DNA of 64,000 nt from Larus michahellis (Eukaryota; Chordata; Aves; Charadriiformes; Laridae), in contig NC_133899.1 in the NCBI RefSeq assembly GCF_964199755.1, positions 28,313,446 through 28,377,445 of the forward strand. Direction: 5' to 3'. Positions 40,201-51,200 of this stretch are shown piece by piece (position 1 is the stretch's first letter; every line of letters starts with the position of its first letter). Position numbers and translations under genes: made by a program. Below the pieces are notes generated by a model. It made no database searches, had not been told where the DNA came from, and saw only the letters and a program-made list of their open reading frames with translations.

Positions 40201-43200
40201 CCCATATGCTAAATAAAGACAGATCAAAGTGTAGTTTCTCCTGTTCTCTCTGGATGCAGTTGAATGTCTGAGGGGCTTCTTTCTGAGCAAAAGATAATTT
40301 CCTTGGTTTCAAGTGCAGAAATGCACACTTTGCTAGCTGGCAGCAAAGACATGGGTGATGTACGAGGAGCAGCCCAGACTGAATGCAGGAACTTGCTGCT
40401 GCCATTTAATCCAAGATACTATATTTCACGATCATAGTCCTGGAGTTTTTCAGCAACCGGTTTAATGTATGGGAAAGTATTTAGCTTGCCTTGGAAAAGT
40501 TTCCCATTTGAAAACAAGCTGCAGTGGGAGAGCTGGCACTTGCACAGGAGGCTGCTCTGTGAAAATTGGATTTCCCTGAGTGGTGCAGTAGGGCTGGGTC
40601 ACAGCGAGGGCTTTTGAACAGCTTCCAGGAAAGGCTCCAGGCTATGCAGATGGAGAACCCCTCTGCCTGATCTCCAGAGGATTGCTGCCACCTTGCCGAT
40701 TGCCAGAACAGGGATTTCGGAATGGATTTTATTCCTGTTTTCTGTCCCTTGGGCAAGGGGAACGTGCAGAAGAAGAGCTGGACCTTGGCTTACACTCATG
40801 AATTAAAAGTCTTGGGACCGTTTTAAATCTCCAGCTGTGGAGGAGAAGCTCTGTTCTAACTTTGCTCTCAATTCAAGATTGTTCTTCTTAACCTCAACAA
40901 ATAGAGAACCACTAGTTGGTTCTAATCTATTAGCATGCAATACCAGGACACCTTGTCATGGTTGAGAAAGCGCCAAACCAGGTGTTTGCCAAAGGTCTCA
41001 TGCATGAGCTCAGGTGATACAGTTTATTTTCTCTGGGCCCCCTGCTATCTGCACAGAAAGCAACAGTTCCCGCTTTCAGGGGTGATGTGAGGACAAGATC
41101 TGCTGCAGTTGTGCGGTGCTCAGAGGATGATAATGCTGGAAGAGGCTGCTTGCTCCAGCCCTGGAGAGATTTGTTGCTGTGCCTAAGCCCTTCTGGAGGC
41201 AGCTTTATTGTTCAGCATAAGCATGAGGAAGAATATCGCATTCAAAAACATTCCTCTCCCACCCTGGCTTGCAGCTTTCCTGGGCTTTTCCCTTGCCTTT
41301 CCCAGCAGATAGGGCCACACACCCTTTGGTGTTGGTTCTTTCTTCCATGTATCTGCAGCTTCTGTCTCCAATCTTTCTGCTGCATGAGGCACTGCCTACC
41401 CTCGAGGCTGCTGCAGAGTGGGCCAGCTCACCCTGGCCCTAAAACCTGCACCCAAACCTGCCATTTTGCAGATTTTTTCTGGATCAATCCCTTTCCCCGT
41501 AGGAGAGAGGGTGTGAATGTGTGCCTCAGTCCTGCGGCAGATGTTATGTGGGAGAAGTTGGTGCATGGGGCACGTGGTAGGAGTGTACCCCATTGTCAGC
41601 ACTGTGCTTGCTGCCAGTCAGGGTCCTTCACATGATGGTTTGCTGACAGAACACAGTTGCATCCCCAGCTGAACTCCACAAGGCTGTTTCAGTGTAGGTA
41701 CAAGGCAAGATCCCTTGCTGGACCAATTTGGAGTGCCCATCCCCACCTCTTTCTTGAGAATGAGGCATGTTTTAGCCCTTAGCAAGCTAGTATGAACTGC
41801 TTCCTCTGGTTCACACTGATGAAGTTTCTGCCCTGGGTGGGACTTGTGCTGGCCAGGGCTGTACCAGCTACATCAGCTGAACTGCACAGTAGGAGGTAGA
41901 GTAAAACTACCAGAATTTGGCAGAAATGCAAAGGGAGGGGTTCTGCTGCACACAACCACGAGACAGCATGAGAAGCTTCAAAAGGCCTCTCTACGGGTAT
42001 CAGGATTTATGAATGGCTAGTCTTCTTTCTTAGGGCAGTTATCTGAATTTCTCCTGAGAGCTTTTATGTTTTTAATGCTTGTGGATGTGTTTTCTCGGTT
42101 CCCAGGCCGGCATCTACATCTGAAAAGACACCTCAATTCTCGGTGCCTGAAGGACAGCTGTGGCTGTCCATTCCCGGATCATGTTTCCCACATTCCCTGT
42201 CCCTGTGTGAGTTGTTCAGTCCCTCTGTGCCTTGTCTGGAGAGGCAGATCCTTGCTTGGGGAGCATGGCAAGAGGAGATGAATTAAAAGGTGAATTGCCT
42301 GCACCCTATGACAATAGCTGCACAGGGCAGACTGACTTTTGGAAACGGCAAGTGTTTGGCTTTCGCGGTTTGTTGTTAAATAACCACCAGTGTGAAGAAA
42401 GGAGAATTTGTCCTGTTCTGCTCAAAGAGACACTGCCTGGCTCTGTGCTTGCTGTTTATGGGCAGAGTCCATGGGTTACCTCTCTTGCCCTTCCTGAAAT
42501 GTCTAAACAAGCATCCTTGATTGCTCTGTGTTGCAATGGAACATCACCAGCTTGTATCAGGGCTGGGTTGTATTATTTGTCATGGCAGGGAGCAGTACAG
42601 TAGGAACAAGTTGAAGAAAACCCTTCAGAGGTGTGTTGTCTTCAAAATGTCCTTGGAAGATCTTTCTCCCCAGCAATAAAGACAGCAAGTAGACATGTGT
42701 TGGGCTGGCCCAGAGGCTCTTCCTGCCACCTTGGGTCTGGGGAGCATCAAACACCAGGAACTGAGCTGGAAGGAACTGTGAGAGGCTGTGCAAAATGGCC
42801 ATCGCACCCTAAGGCAGGACCACCTCTCCCTAAACCAGCCCTGACAGTACCTCTGTTAGGTTGGGGATGGGGTTAATGGTCCTTGTAGGAAGGGCTGGGA
42901 AAAGACAGAAGAGAAAAAATGATGCCTGGAAAATAACAATATGAGTCCATGTTTGGTGAGAGAGAACACAGAGAAGTGAAGAGATTCTTTTCCACGACCA
43001 TCCAGCTGCTTTCTCTGCCTGGTTTGGGTGTCACCTTGTGGTAGCAATAGGGTCATGGCTTGCACAAGGACCACTGTGTCCTATAGTACCCCTGCCACCT
43101 TGCCCTGATTTTGGTCAGTTCTTGTTCCTGCTGCCTCAGAAAGGCTTACTGAGCATAAGACATATTAGGTGAGAAGTCAGCCTTGAGGGCAACAATGGAA

Positions 43201-44792
43201 AATAATTTGGGGAGGGAAAGAAAGTACATATTTGGTCAGGTCTTCATGCCAGATCTTGAACCAGCAGAGCTGTTTTGGGAAGTGTGGTTTTGTTTGACTG
43301 AAATAGTTATGAATTCAACTTTAAAGCCAATTGCATCTTTATGGCCTAAAATTGCTTTATAGCTGTAATTTATTCTCCCTTTCATACAGGAATAGCTCTG
43401 GCAAAGGCTGGTCTTGTTGTAACTAACACCCGGAGGGTGAGCCGAGAACAATTATTCACTGTCTGACAAAATAGGAACTTGAGGATATCATGAAAACGTT
43501 TCAAGTGACATGTTTGGCACCATCAAAAGGAAGCACTTCAGGTACTGAACCTACGGACTGCCTTGGGTGGGTCTTGTGGGTGCTGATGTGAGTTCAGCAT
43601 TCACGCAAGTTCATGGACTTTGAAGTACAGAGACACCGCCTCTTGTTTGGGCAGCCTTTGAGCCATCAACTACTGGAAGAGGGATTGCACCCCAGTGCAG
43701 GATCACGGCAGAGCTCCCACATTCTTAGGCTATTTGGAGGCATGTGCCAGTAGGCATGGTCAGAGACAGAATATTGGACTAGACTGACTTTTAGTGTAAT
43801 CATATACACCCATGGGACTTTTCACTTCTATCACTGTATCTACCACAGCAGCTTTGCCAGAACTTCAGGGCAGGGTTTGACTCTTGAGACACACAAGCAC
43901 CTAACGTGTATATTGAGCCTTTAAAGCCCAGGGTCTTCACCCATGGATGGCCTGTATGCCAGGCAGTACATCTGAAACACCATGCTCAGATTTTACATCC
44001 TTTTTTTTACCTGGTTGAAGGTAAGGCTGCACTGTTTAGACAACACTCGCACTTGGAAAGCTACCTTAGCATAGCACAACAGAATAATTTCTAAATGACT
44101 TTTTAGCTCCTATGGAATATAGACATAGCAGCAAGGCTCCGATGAAGCGAGGACTCCTCCATTCAAACCAGTCTCTGTTCTTATAAAATGCTTACAGAAT
44201 TATTATAAAATGTGAATTAAAAATATGGGTTTGTATGTTCTTTATAAACACCATCAGAAAGGTTTTTCAAAGCCACAGGGATAAAAGGTAAAATTACCTT
44301 TATTCATCTTAGTATAAATCAGGAAGAGGTAGAATTAATAATTTCTAATACGCTAACCCTTTTCTAACCCTGTCCATTAGATGCTCTAGTGTCTCTGAAC
44401 TGAGCCCAGGTCTTGTCCTTTAAACGTGTCTTTTGGATCACAATAGCTTATCCAAGATGATGGCTCAAGTCAGGCATCTGTTAAGTTGTATACCCTTATT
44501 TCTTCTTCCAAAGGTGCTATGCAATGCCTCAGAAAAGCTCATGCATGTCAGTTCCTGGAAGAGACATGATTTCTTGCAAGCAGCAAAATCCAAATAGAAC
44601 CAGCAAGCTCTACCATGACTCCCCTCTGCATTTCTGTGGAAGCACCTTAAAAATGCCTTGCAAAACAAGTGCACTTCTCAGGCTGTTACCACAAATTGAG
44701 GGGCAAATTTCCTACTGGTAATATTCAGGCTTCGTGTAACTATCAGTCTTGAGTTCTGAAAGGTTGTATCTCAGAAAAAAAGTAGGAGAAAT
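37260..44792. other. Noncoding stretch downstream of KCNK16
   Basis: No second potassium-channel gene, exon or transposon recognised. A purine-rich GGAAA/GAAAG tract lies at 38490-38534. The 182-codon plus frame at 41087-41635 has no recognisable domain. Confidence 0.4.
38490..38534. repeat. Polypurine tract
   Basis: Runs of GGAAG, GAAAG and GGAAAA on the plus strand, almost free of pyrimidines. Confidence 0.85.
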
Positions 44793-44798
44793 TTTATT
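44793..44798 (-). terminator. Candidate polyadenylation signal of KCNK16
   Basis: The minus strand reads AATAAA here, 52 bases beyond the TGA at 44850, which would give a very short 3' UTR. Further minus-strand AATAAA-like signals lie downstream (for example near 44299), so alternative longer 3' ends are possible. No transcript evidence is available. Confidence 0.55.
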
Positions 44799-44849
44799 TC
44801 CATGGGAATTCCTTTAGAATAATTCACTAGCGACACTCCAATGAAGAAT

Positions 44850-45205
44850 TCAATCCTCACATGTTATGGCAATAGTTTTGCTATAAGAAAAATCATTTTT
44901 TTCATTTTCTCTGTGTTCAGAATCTGCTGGTAAGGACTCAGTTTTCTGTGCATCCCCTTCAGCACATGGTGGTTGTAGTTCTTCTGGAATAAATTGATCA
45001 GGCCAGCACCTTGTTTGTTGGCTTGCTTCATTGTCCTTACTCACCTTTCCAATTTGATAGAGATCCTTGACGATTATTTTTTCAGTATCTTCGAGTACTG
45101 TCGTCAATAAATTAAATAGGAGAGCAATCCAGGCAAGACCAAAAAGAATCCAAATGGCCACCAGCATTCGGTAGTAGGAAAAGTAATTCCTGCCAGGCTG
45201 TTTAC
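44850..45205 (-). CDS. KCNK16: KCNK16 coding exon 5: M4, tail and stop
   Basis: The acceptor is CTTACCTGCAG (AG at 45207-45206). The exon completes Gly218 and runs to TGA at 44852-44850. Arg230, in YYRML just before M4, lies where mammalian TALK channels carry the basic residue implicated in extracellular pH sensing (family knowledge; the residue match is an inference). M4 spans about 231-251 with the conserved IWILFGLAW stretch. The tail of about 80 residues is hydrophilic, rich in E, D and K, and not clearly conserved. An internal AAG|GTGAGT at 45045/45044 is a perfect donor, so a shorter exon 5 spliced to an unseen exon 6 is possible. Confidence 0.9.
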
Positions 45206-48200
45206 CTGCAGGTAAGGGGACAGAAAGAATCCCCCATGAATGGGATTTCCATCTCTCAGTCTGCTGTGTAAAATCATGTCTTCTGAAACATGACCACTTA
45301 TTTCTTTACTTTGAAACATAAGTCTTAGGTGGCTAAAGCAGGGACACATGCCTTATTTTGTACGACTGTCACAAATGGTTCCCTTTTGGTATATGCAAAT
45401 TCCTAGGCTCCTTGAATTCTCCCCCTACACTTCCACTTCCCTCCCCCAAATACTTGGCTTCTTCGCACCCCAAAGCACCACATTTCATTATATTTAGACA
45501 AATTTGTGCTTTTGTCAGCACATGCAGTCCCAGAGAAATTAGTATTTCCCCCAGAACTGTACAAGGCAAAGACCAGTCAAAGACTCAGACAGAAGATTTT
45601 CCTCTACACTATGTTGGTGGCCTGTGTGGTCAACCCCTGGTAATTACAGTCATAAACCTGTTGCTTTGCTGTGTGTCCTTTTTGAAATCAACCTTACCTA
45701 CTACATAGTCTCCAAAGCCAATGGTGCTGAGGGTGATAAATGCAAAGTAAATTCCTTCACTGTAGGACCAGCCCTCTGTTATCTGGAAGAAGACTGATGG
45801 CAAACACAGAAAAACTAAGATCCCTGTTGCCAGGAAGAACAAAAGGGTCAGAAATTTGATCTTCTTCTGAAAAAGAAACAAATTCAATTATAATCATGAT
45901 TTGACACATTAGCAGGCCATATATAATGATGGCTATTCAAAATGGGTGGCTATCTAGGAATACCTACTGGGACCACAGGAACTGAAGGACTTCTATTAAG
46001 TGTTCTTCCTCTGAAAGTACCCTAGCCTTGCTCTGAAGCAGGGGGAAGCTATGTATTATGAATGTTGCATATCCACATTAGCCCTGGGAGATGTAGTCTT
46101 TTACCTGATTGTATCAACCTCCAATGACCATGAGTATAGGATGAATTCCTATCCAATGACTTTTACTGGAGTCAGACTGTTTCCACTTTTCACAAGACAA
46201 CTTCACTTTTAATTTTTAGATATTCAGGTATGTCACGTAAAGAACATTCAAATTTGCCTGGGAAAAAAGACTTTTAAAAAAAAATATTTACACCATTTCT
46301 GACAGTACTATCTTCAAGAGTCTTGCATTGGTGCCACAACTTGTCTCCTACCCAGTGGATACATCACTACAAGAAGACATTTAACAAATGATCTTCTGAT
46401 GAAGAAGTGCCTGAACAGTGACTTTTGAACCATCCTACTTCCCAGCAGTCATGAAGAAGCCTTGACTGGAGAAAAAGACTTGCTATATATTAAGATTTAT
46501 CAGCCAGACACACATATAGTTTATGTACAGGATTTTATAAGTCCTGATTGTCTGGAAATTAATGGTAACTGTTGGATAATTTTTCATGCCTTCATGCATT
46601 ACACATGTTCTGAGTCTATATCTGATCAAGTCCTATGTTCTATTTAAGTTCACCAGACGTGGGGAGAAATCTAGCAATTTGAACAGGGTTCTCTGTAGCA
46701 TTCATACCTTGTCCGGAAAGAGAATTACAGGAGGAGACACTGAAAAGCTATTTTGACTTCCTCAGTAGAGGTGAGAGAAGGGGAAGAGCTGCAAATAAAT
46801 TGGGGCATAACCAGGCAAGACACGTCCTGTCTCCAGGCCTTTACAGGTGCCTCCTCATCTTTCAGCAGATGGGTTCAAATAGGCAACTTCAGCCTGAAGT
46901 TTCCTTTCTGTCAAGTCAAGGGAGGAGAGGGATTAAAGGACTGTATAATGAACAAGGAGGGGAGACACACTAGTCATTGAGTCAATGTCCATTGCAACTC
47001 CTACAGCTCACCTACTTTTTACAGCTTTTTACAGCTCATCTGCTTTTTACAGCTCATCTGCTTTTTGCTACCTCAAGATGAGATGCTTAATGATCCTCTC
47101 TTTACTGGTTATAAAGGGAGACAGGTGCTTCCCTAGAATGTTAGCTCCTGAGATAAGTGTCTAGAGAAGTGGAATGAGGCGCCCGCTCTCTCCATTGATT
47201 GCTGAAGGGGGCTGGATGTCTGCCATTTAAATTGGTAGACAAAATTTATCCCTTTCTCTGAATATCTCCTCTATGGTTGCCTCGTCTGTTTAGCTCTGCA
47301 AGTGAAGAATGTGTCTTTCCCTTTCCTAGCACAACGTCTAACACAGCATTAGAAAAAATATAATAGAGGATAATGCCAGTATATATCTTGAGAAAAAAAA
47401 AACTAGAAATGAGCATATAAACATGCCTGAGTAAGTAAAACCAAGTACCTTTCTCATTCCTTTTTCGTGCAGGAATTCCCCCAGCTTTTTACATAGCAGG
47501 GAGAGCATCTTACCGACACGGTGCAGAAAAACAATATTCAGAGGTATTCCAAACAGAGCAAAGAAGACACAGAAGATCTGGCCCCCAGCAGTTTTAGGAC
47601 GTAGTGTGCCATAGCCTATGAAAAAAGATGGTTCAGAGGAGATATTCCAGAGAACTGGAGCAGTCTACTTTCACACCTACACCAACATGGCCTGCCTTTG
47701 ACCCCAAAAGATACGGCTAACACTTCTCAGTCTACATGCACTCTTTTTTCTCTGAAAAAGGCAGTAAGTAGATTAAGTGATTCGCGCTGCATGTGTTGGG
47801 AGATGCAGAGAGCCCTGTGTGCTCCCAACCCACCCTTAGTGGGAATGAAAGCACAATCTAAAAGCAGTCATGGCAAACATGCTCTGTCCAGTGACAAATA
47901 CATGGGAAGACAGAAACCAGAAGTCTGGGGACCTGGAAGATGTCAAGGCTGCAGTCCCACACTGTTTGCTATGTCAGAATCACATATAGCCATCTCTAGC
48001 TTCTTGTCAATCTGCCTGTGTGTTAGTGACCTCCCTGGCTAAATGCCAGTGAGTTGGTATGTCCAGATACAGGCTCCAGTCCTGCAGGCAGCGCAGCATG
48101 CATTAGAATAGATGATGCTAATTAGTCCAGACCTTACTGGTGGCTGATTTATTTATGCCAGAGAGATATTTGTCTTAAAGTCCTACTAAAAGAGGATTTA

Positions 48201-51200
48201 TCTAAGTAGTAGAACAATGGCTACAGAACTCCAAACATGTTCTTTAATGGATGGGAGACTTTGTTCCTCTTAGACCCCATGAGGTACATCCCTGAGTGCA
48301 AGAGTCCTGTGCTTTGTGGATGTCCTTACTCTGTCAGTGATTCTGAGAAAAGGCACTTTCCCAAGCACAGTTCATCTCAAGACATCCATTACTTGGAAAA
48401 TGCAATGTTTTCTTTGGGGAATAGGCAAATAAAACAGCCGAGTGATTTATTGACTACTAAGCCCTCAAATGCTTGAGCTGTCTTATGCTCCCTGTTGCAG
48501 AAATATTCCATTTTCATCACAAAACCGTGTGAAGATGAGTGGAAGTACTTGGTGTACTTCACAACAGACCTCTGTGGCAAAGGTGCAGATAAACAGGCAA
48601 AGTTGCGCTTTTCCTGGGACAGCCTGACTGCCTCATTAGGGAAACAAATTTGATGGGAGGCAACTGATTTGTTTGTCAGAGAAATGCTGTAATGAAAAAA
48701 TACAATACAGGTGGTGGCAAGGAGTGGATTGGCTAGTAGCAGGGTGCTGACAAACTAGGGAAGCTTTATTGATATGCGAATGTTGTAACCATGGAACACT
48801 TGTTGTTCATGTGATGGGTCAGAAGCCTTTCTTTCTTGTGCAGCAGGAGGTCTCCACATGGGTTCATGCAACACCTATACACCTGCCATGATGCTGGGAC
48901 ACCACTGGGGCCCCTGTGACGCGTCACACTCACAGATCAGTGGAGCAGCTGTGCTGAGGGTGCAGTGGGAGTGAGGCCTCAGCTTCACTCTGTGAAATCA
49001 TAGATTTGACTTTCACTGCATGAGAGTGTGAAGCAGGAGCTAACAGTGTGGATTTTATACTTAAATTTGGCAGGCCTGCACTGTTTGGGATGCATATTTG
49101 AGAGAAAGGGAGAGGCAGGCAGGGGCAGGCAGCCTCTGAAAAAGTCAGAACAGCTTGAAGCAGCAGTGTAAAAGTTTCAGCATTTACCTTGCCTCCTTCC
49201 CATTTTTTTCCTCCTGGCATATTACTAATTCAATATGTACATTAACAGCTTAACACAGGTTATTGAGACAGTGCCTGTGCCCCAGCAGAGTTCAGTTATT
49301 TCCTAACATTCTTTTATGCTTTACAGCACTCTCGGATTTAAAACCTATTTGACCTTAGAATAAAGACCAGAAAAGTGAAGTTTATCTCCCACCTACAACT
49401 GGCAGCAGAGGGAGCATTTTAATGGATGGCTGAAAAAGAAGAAACAAGTGGGAAATAATATGAAAAGCCACTGGTATTTCACAAGCCAAAATAATGCGCA
49501 AAGAGCTGCGCAGTGATGAGGTCTCAGGACTAAGTCTGTTGCTGCTTACCACCCATGACAATGAAGGGCTGGAGTTTTTGTACTTGTCGGTTTTATCCAT
49601 TCAGGTTCTAATAATCAGAGGGCTGGAGTTTTTGTATTTGACAGTTTTATCCATTCAGGTTCTAATAATCAGACATGATAAGCATCACACACACAAAGCC
49701 ACATATACATGGAAAGAGTTAGACCTACCTATTGTGGAGACGACTGTGCCTGCAAAGAAGAAGGAGTTACTGAAATCCCAGCTGCTGTCTTCAATCTGTG
49801 ATTCATTTCCAACAGGGTATACTCCATTCTGAATGGCTTCGGTTAGGTTCTGTAAGGGAAGGCAAAGTTTGATATCAACATGGCTGCTTTTCTCAACCAC
49901 TTGCTGCAAAGATGCTACAGATTTAGCCAACTACTGCTCCTTTCCTTTGAATACTACTCACTTGTCCTCAGCAATACTCTGACACTATTCACACCTTTAC
50001 CTCCAGGCTGGGTAGTCCAGGCAGTGTTAGCCTTTTGCCCTGTTCATCCTGACTAGTCTAGTGGGTGTTAGAACTTGTTTCTTTTAGCGTGATCAAGGAC
50101 CTCAATTCTTTTAGACTAAGTACTTCGGAAAAAATGATCCTATAGATGACAGGACGTGGCAGAGCAAGACAGCCTACTGGCTTAAGGGATGGGGTGGCTG
50201 GTTGCTGGCTTTGAGTTTGCCCTTGAGATGACAGTGGTGGATCCAGGATCTAATCACTCACCTGTATGCAAGTGTACTGAGCAGCTACTCTGATCCCTCC
50301 CAGGAGGGCATCAGTGAGTTATAGCAGGGTACGTGTGACATCATAAACAGAGAATTTCATTTTAAGGCTGTATTGTGATTAGTGTCACAGTTTTAAATTC
50401 AGAAAAAGTCTGATTTGCAAAGCTTTAACTTTTGGGGCAACCACAATCAGAATTCAGCCTGACATATACACTCTTCTCCAAACTGCATACATGAACATGC
50501 ATGCACATATTGACAATGTGGCCTTTAAGGTGAGGTTAGATGAACATCTGTCAGAGATGGTTTGGGTTGAGTTGAGACTGTCCTGCCACAGGGAGTTTGA
50601 CTGGATTTTTCTTCCAAGCCCCTCTAACCCTTTCATCTATCATGATATGCATTTTCAGACTCTTCCCTTCTTCCTTGGTTTTAAGTGCTGTTATTTTTTT
50701 TTGAGTTAAAAAAAAATAATTAAGAAAACCCCAAACAGTATCCAGCTGTCCCTGCCTTTAGCAAACAGAGAACATTGGACTGGACATCTGGAAGGCAGGC
50801 TACAAACAGCCTAGATAAAAACCAGGGCTGAGCCCTGCCAGAGGCAAGACACAAGCTGGAATGAACTGCACCAGAAAAGTCTCCCCCCCCTCCCCCCGGC
50901 TTCCTCCCTATCTTTTCTGCTGGTGTTCCGGAAAATCAAGACTAACAGAAATCATTCCACAGCCTTTGCACAAAGATTTCACTGTCTTGTAAAGTTCCTC
51001 TTTTTTTTGGTCCTCCCTTACCCACAAAAAAATTCCAAGGTGAAGAGTGTGCATGCATATGTGAACTGGGGGCTGGATCGCCGGTTGTGTCATTAGAAAT
51101 ACCAGCTTTCCCCTCTTTTCCTTAACCTACAAACTGGCCCATTAAGAGCTCCCTTAATTTCCCACGCGGCAATGCTTACAGCAAGGCTATTTGCACTCCC

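Noticed and set aside
40950..41000. TTGTCATGGTTGAG near a CCAAACCAGG, resembling LTR ends
   Set aside because: The two words are adjacent, not separated by an LTR-length body, and no TATA or polyadenylation pair is present.
41087..41635. 182-codon plus-strand open frame rich in Cys
   Set aside because: The cysteines follow no regular spacing, there is no signal peptide at the start, and no related sequence is recognised.
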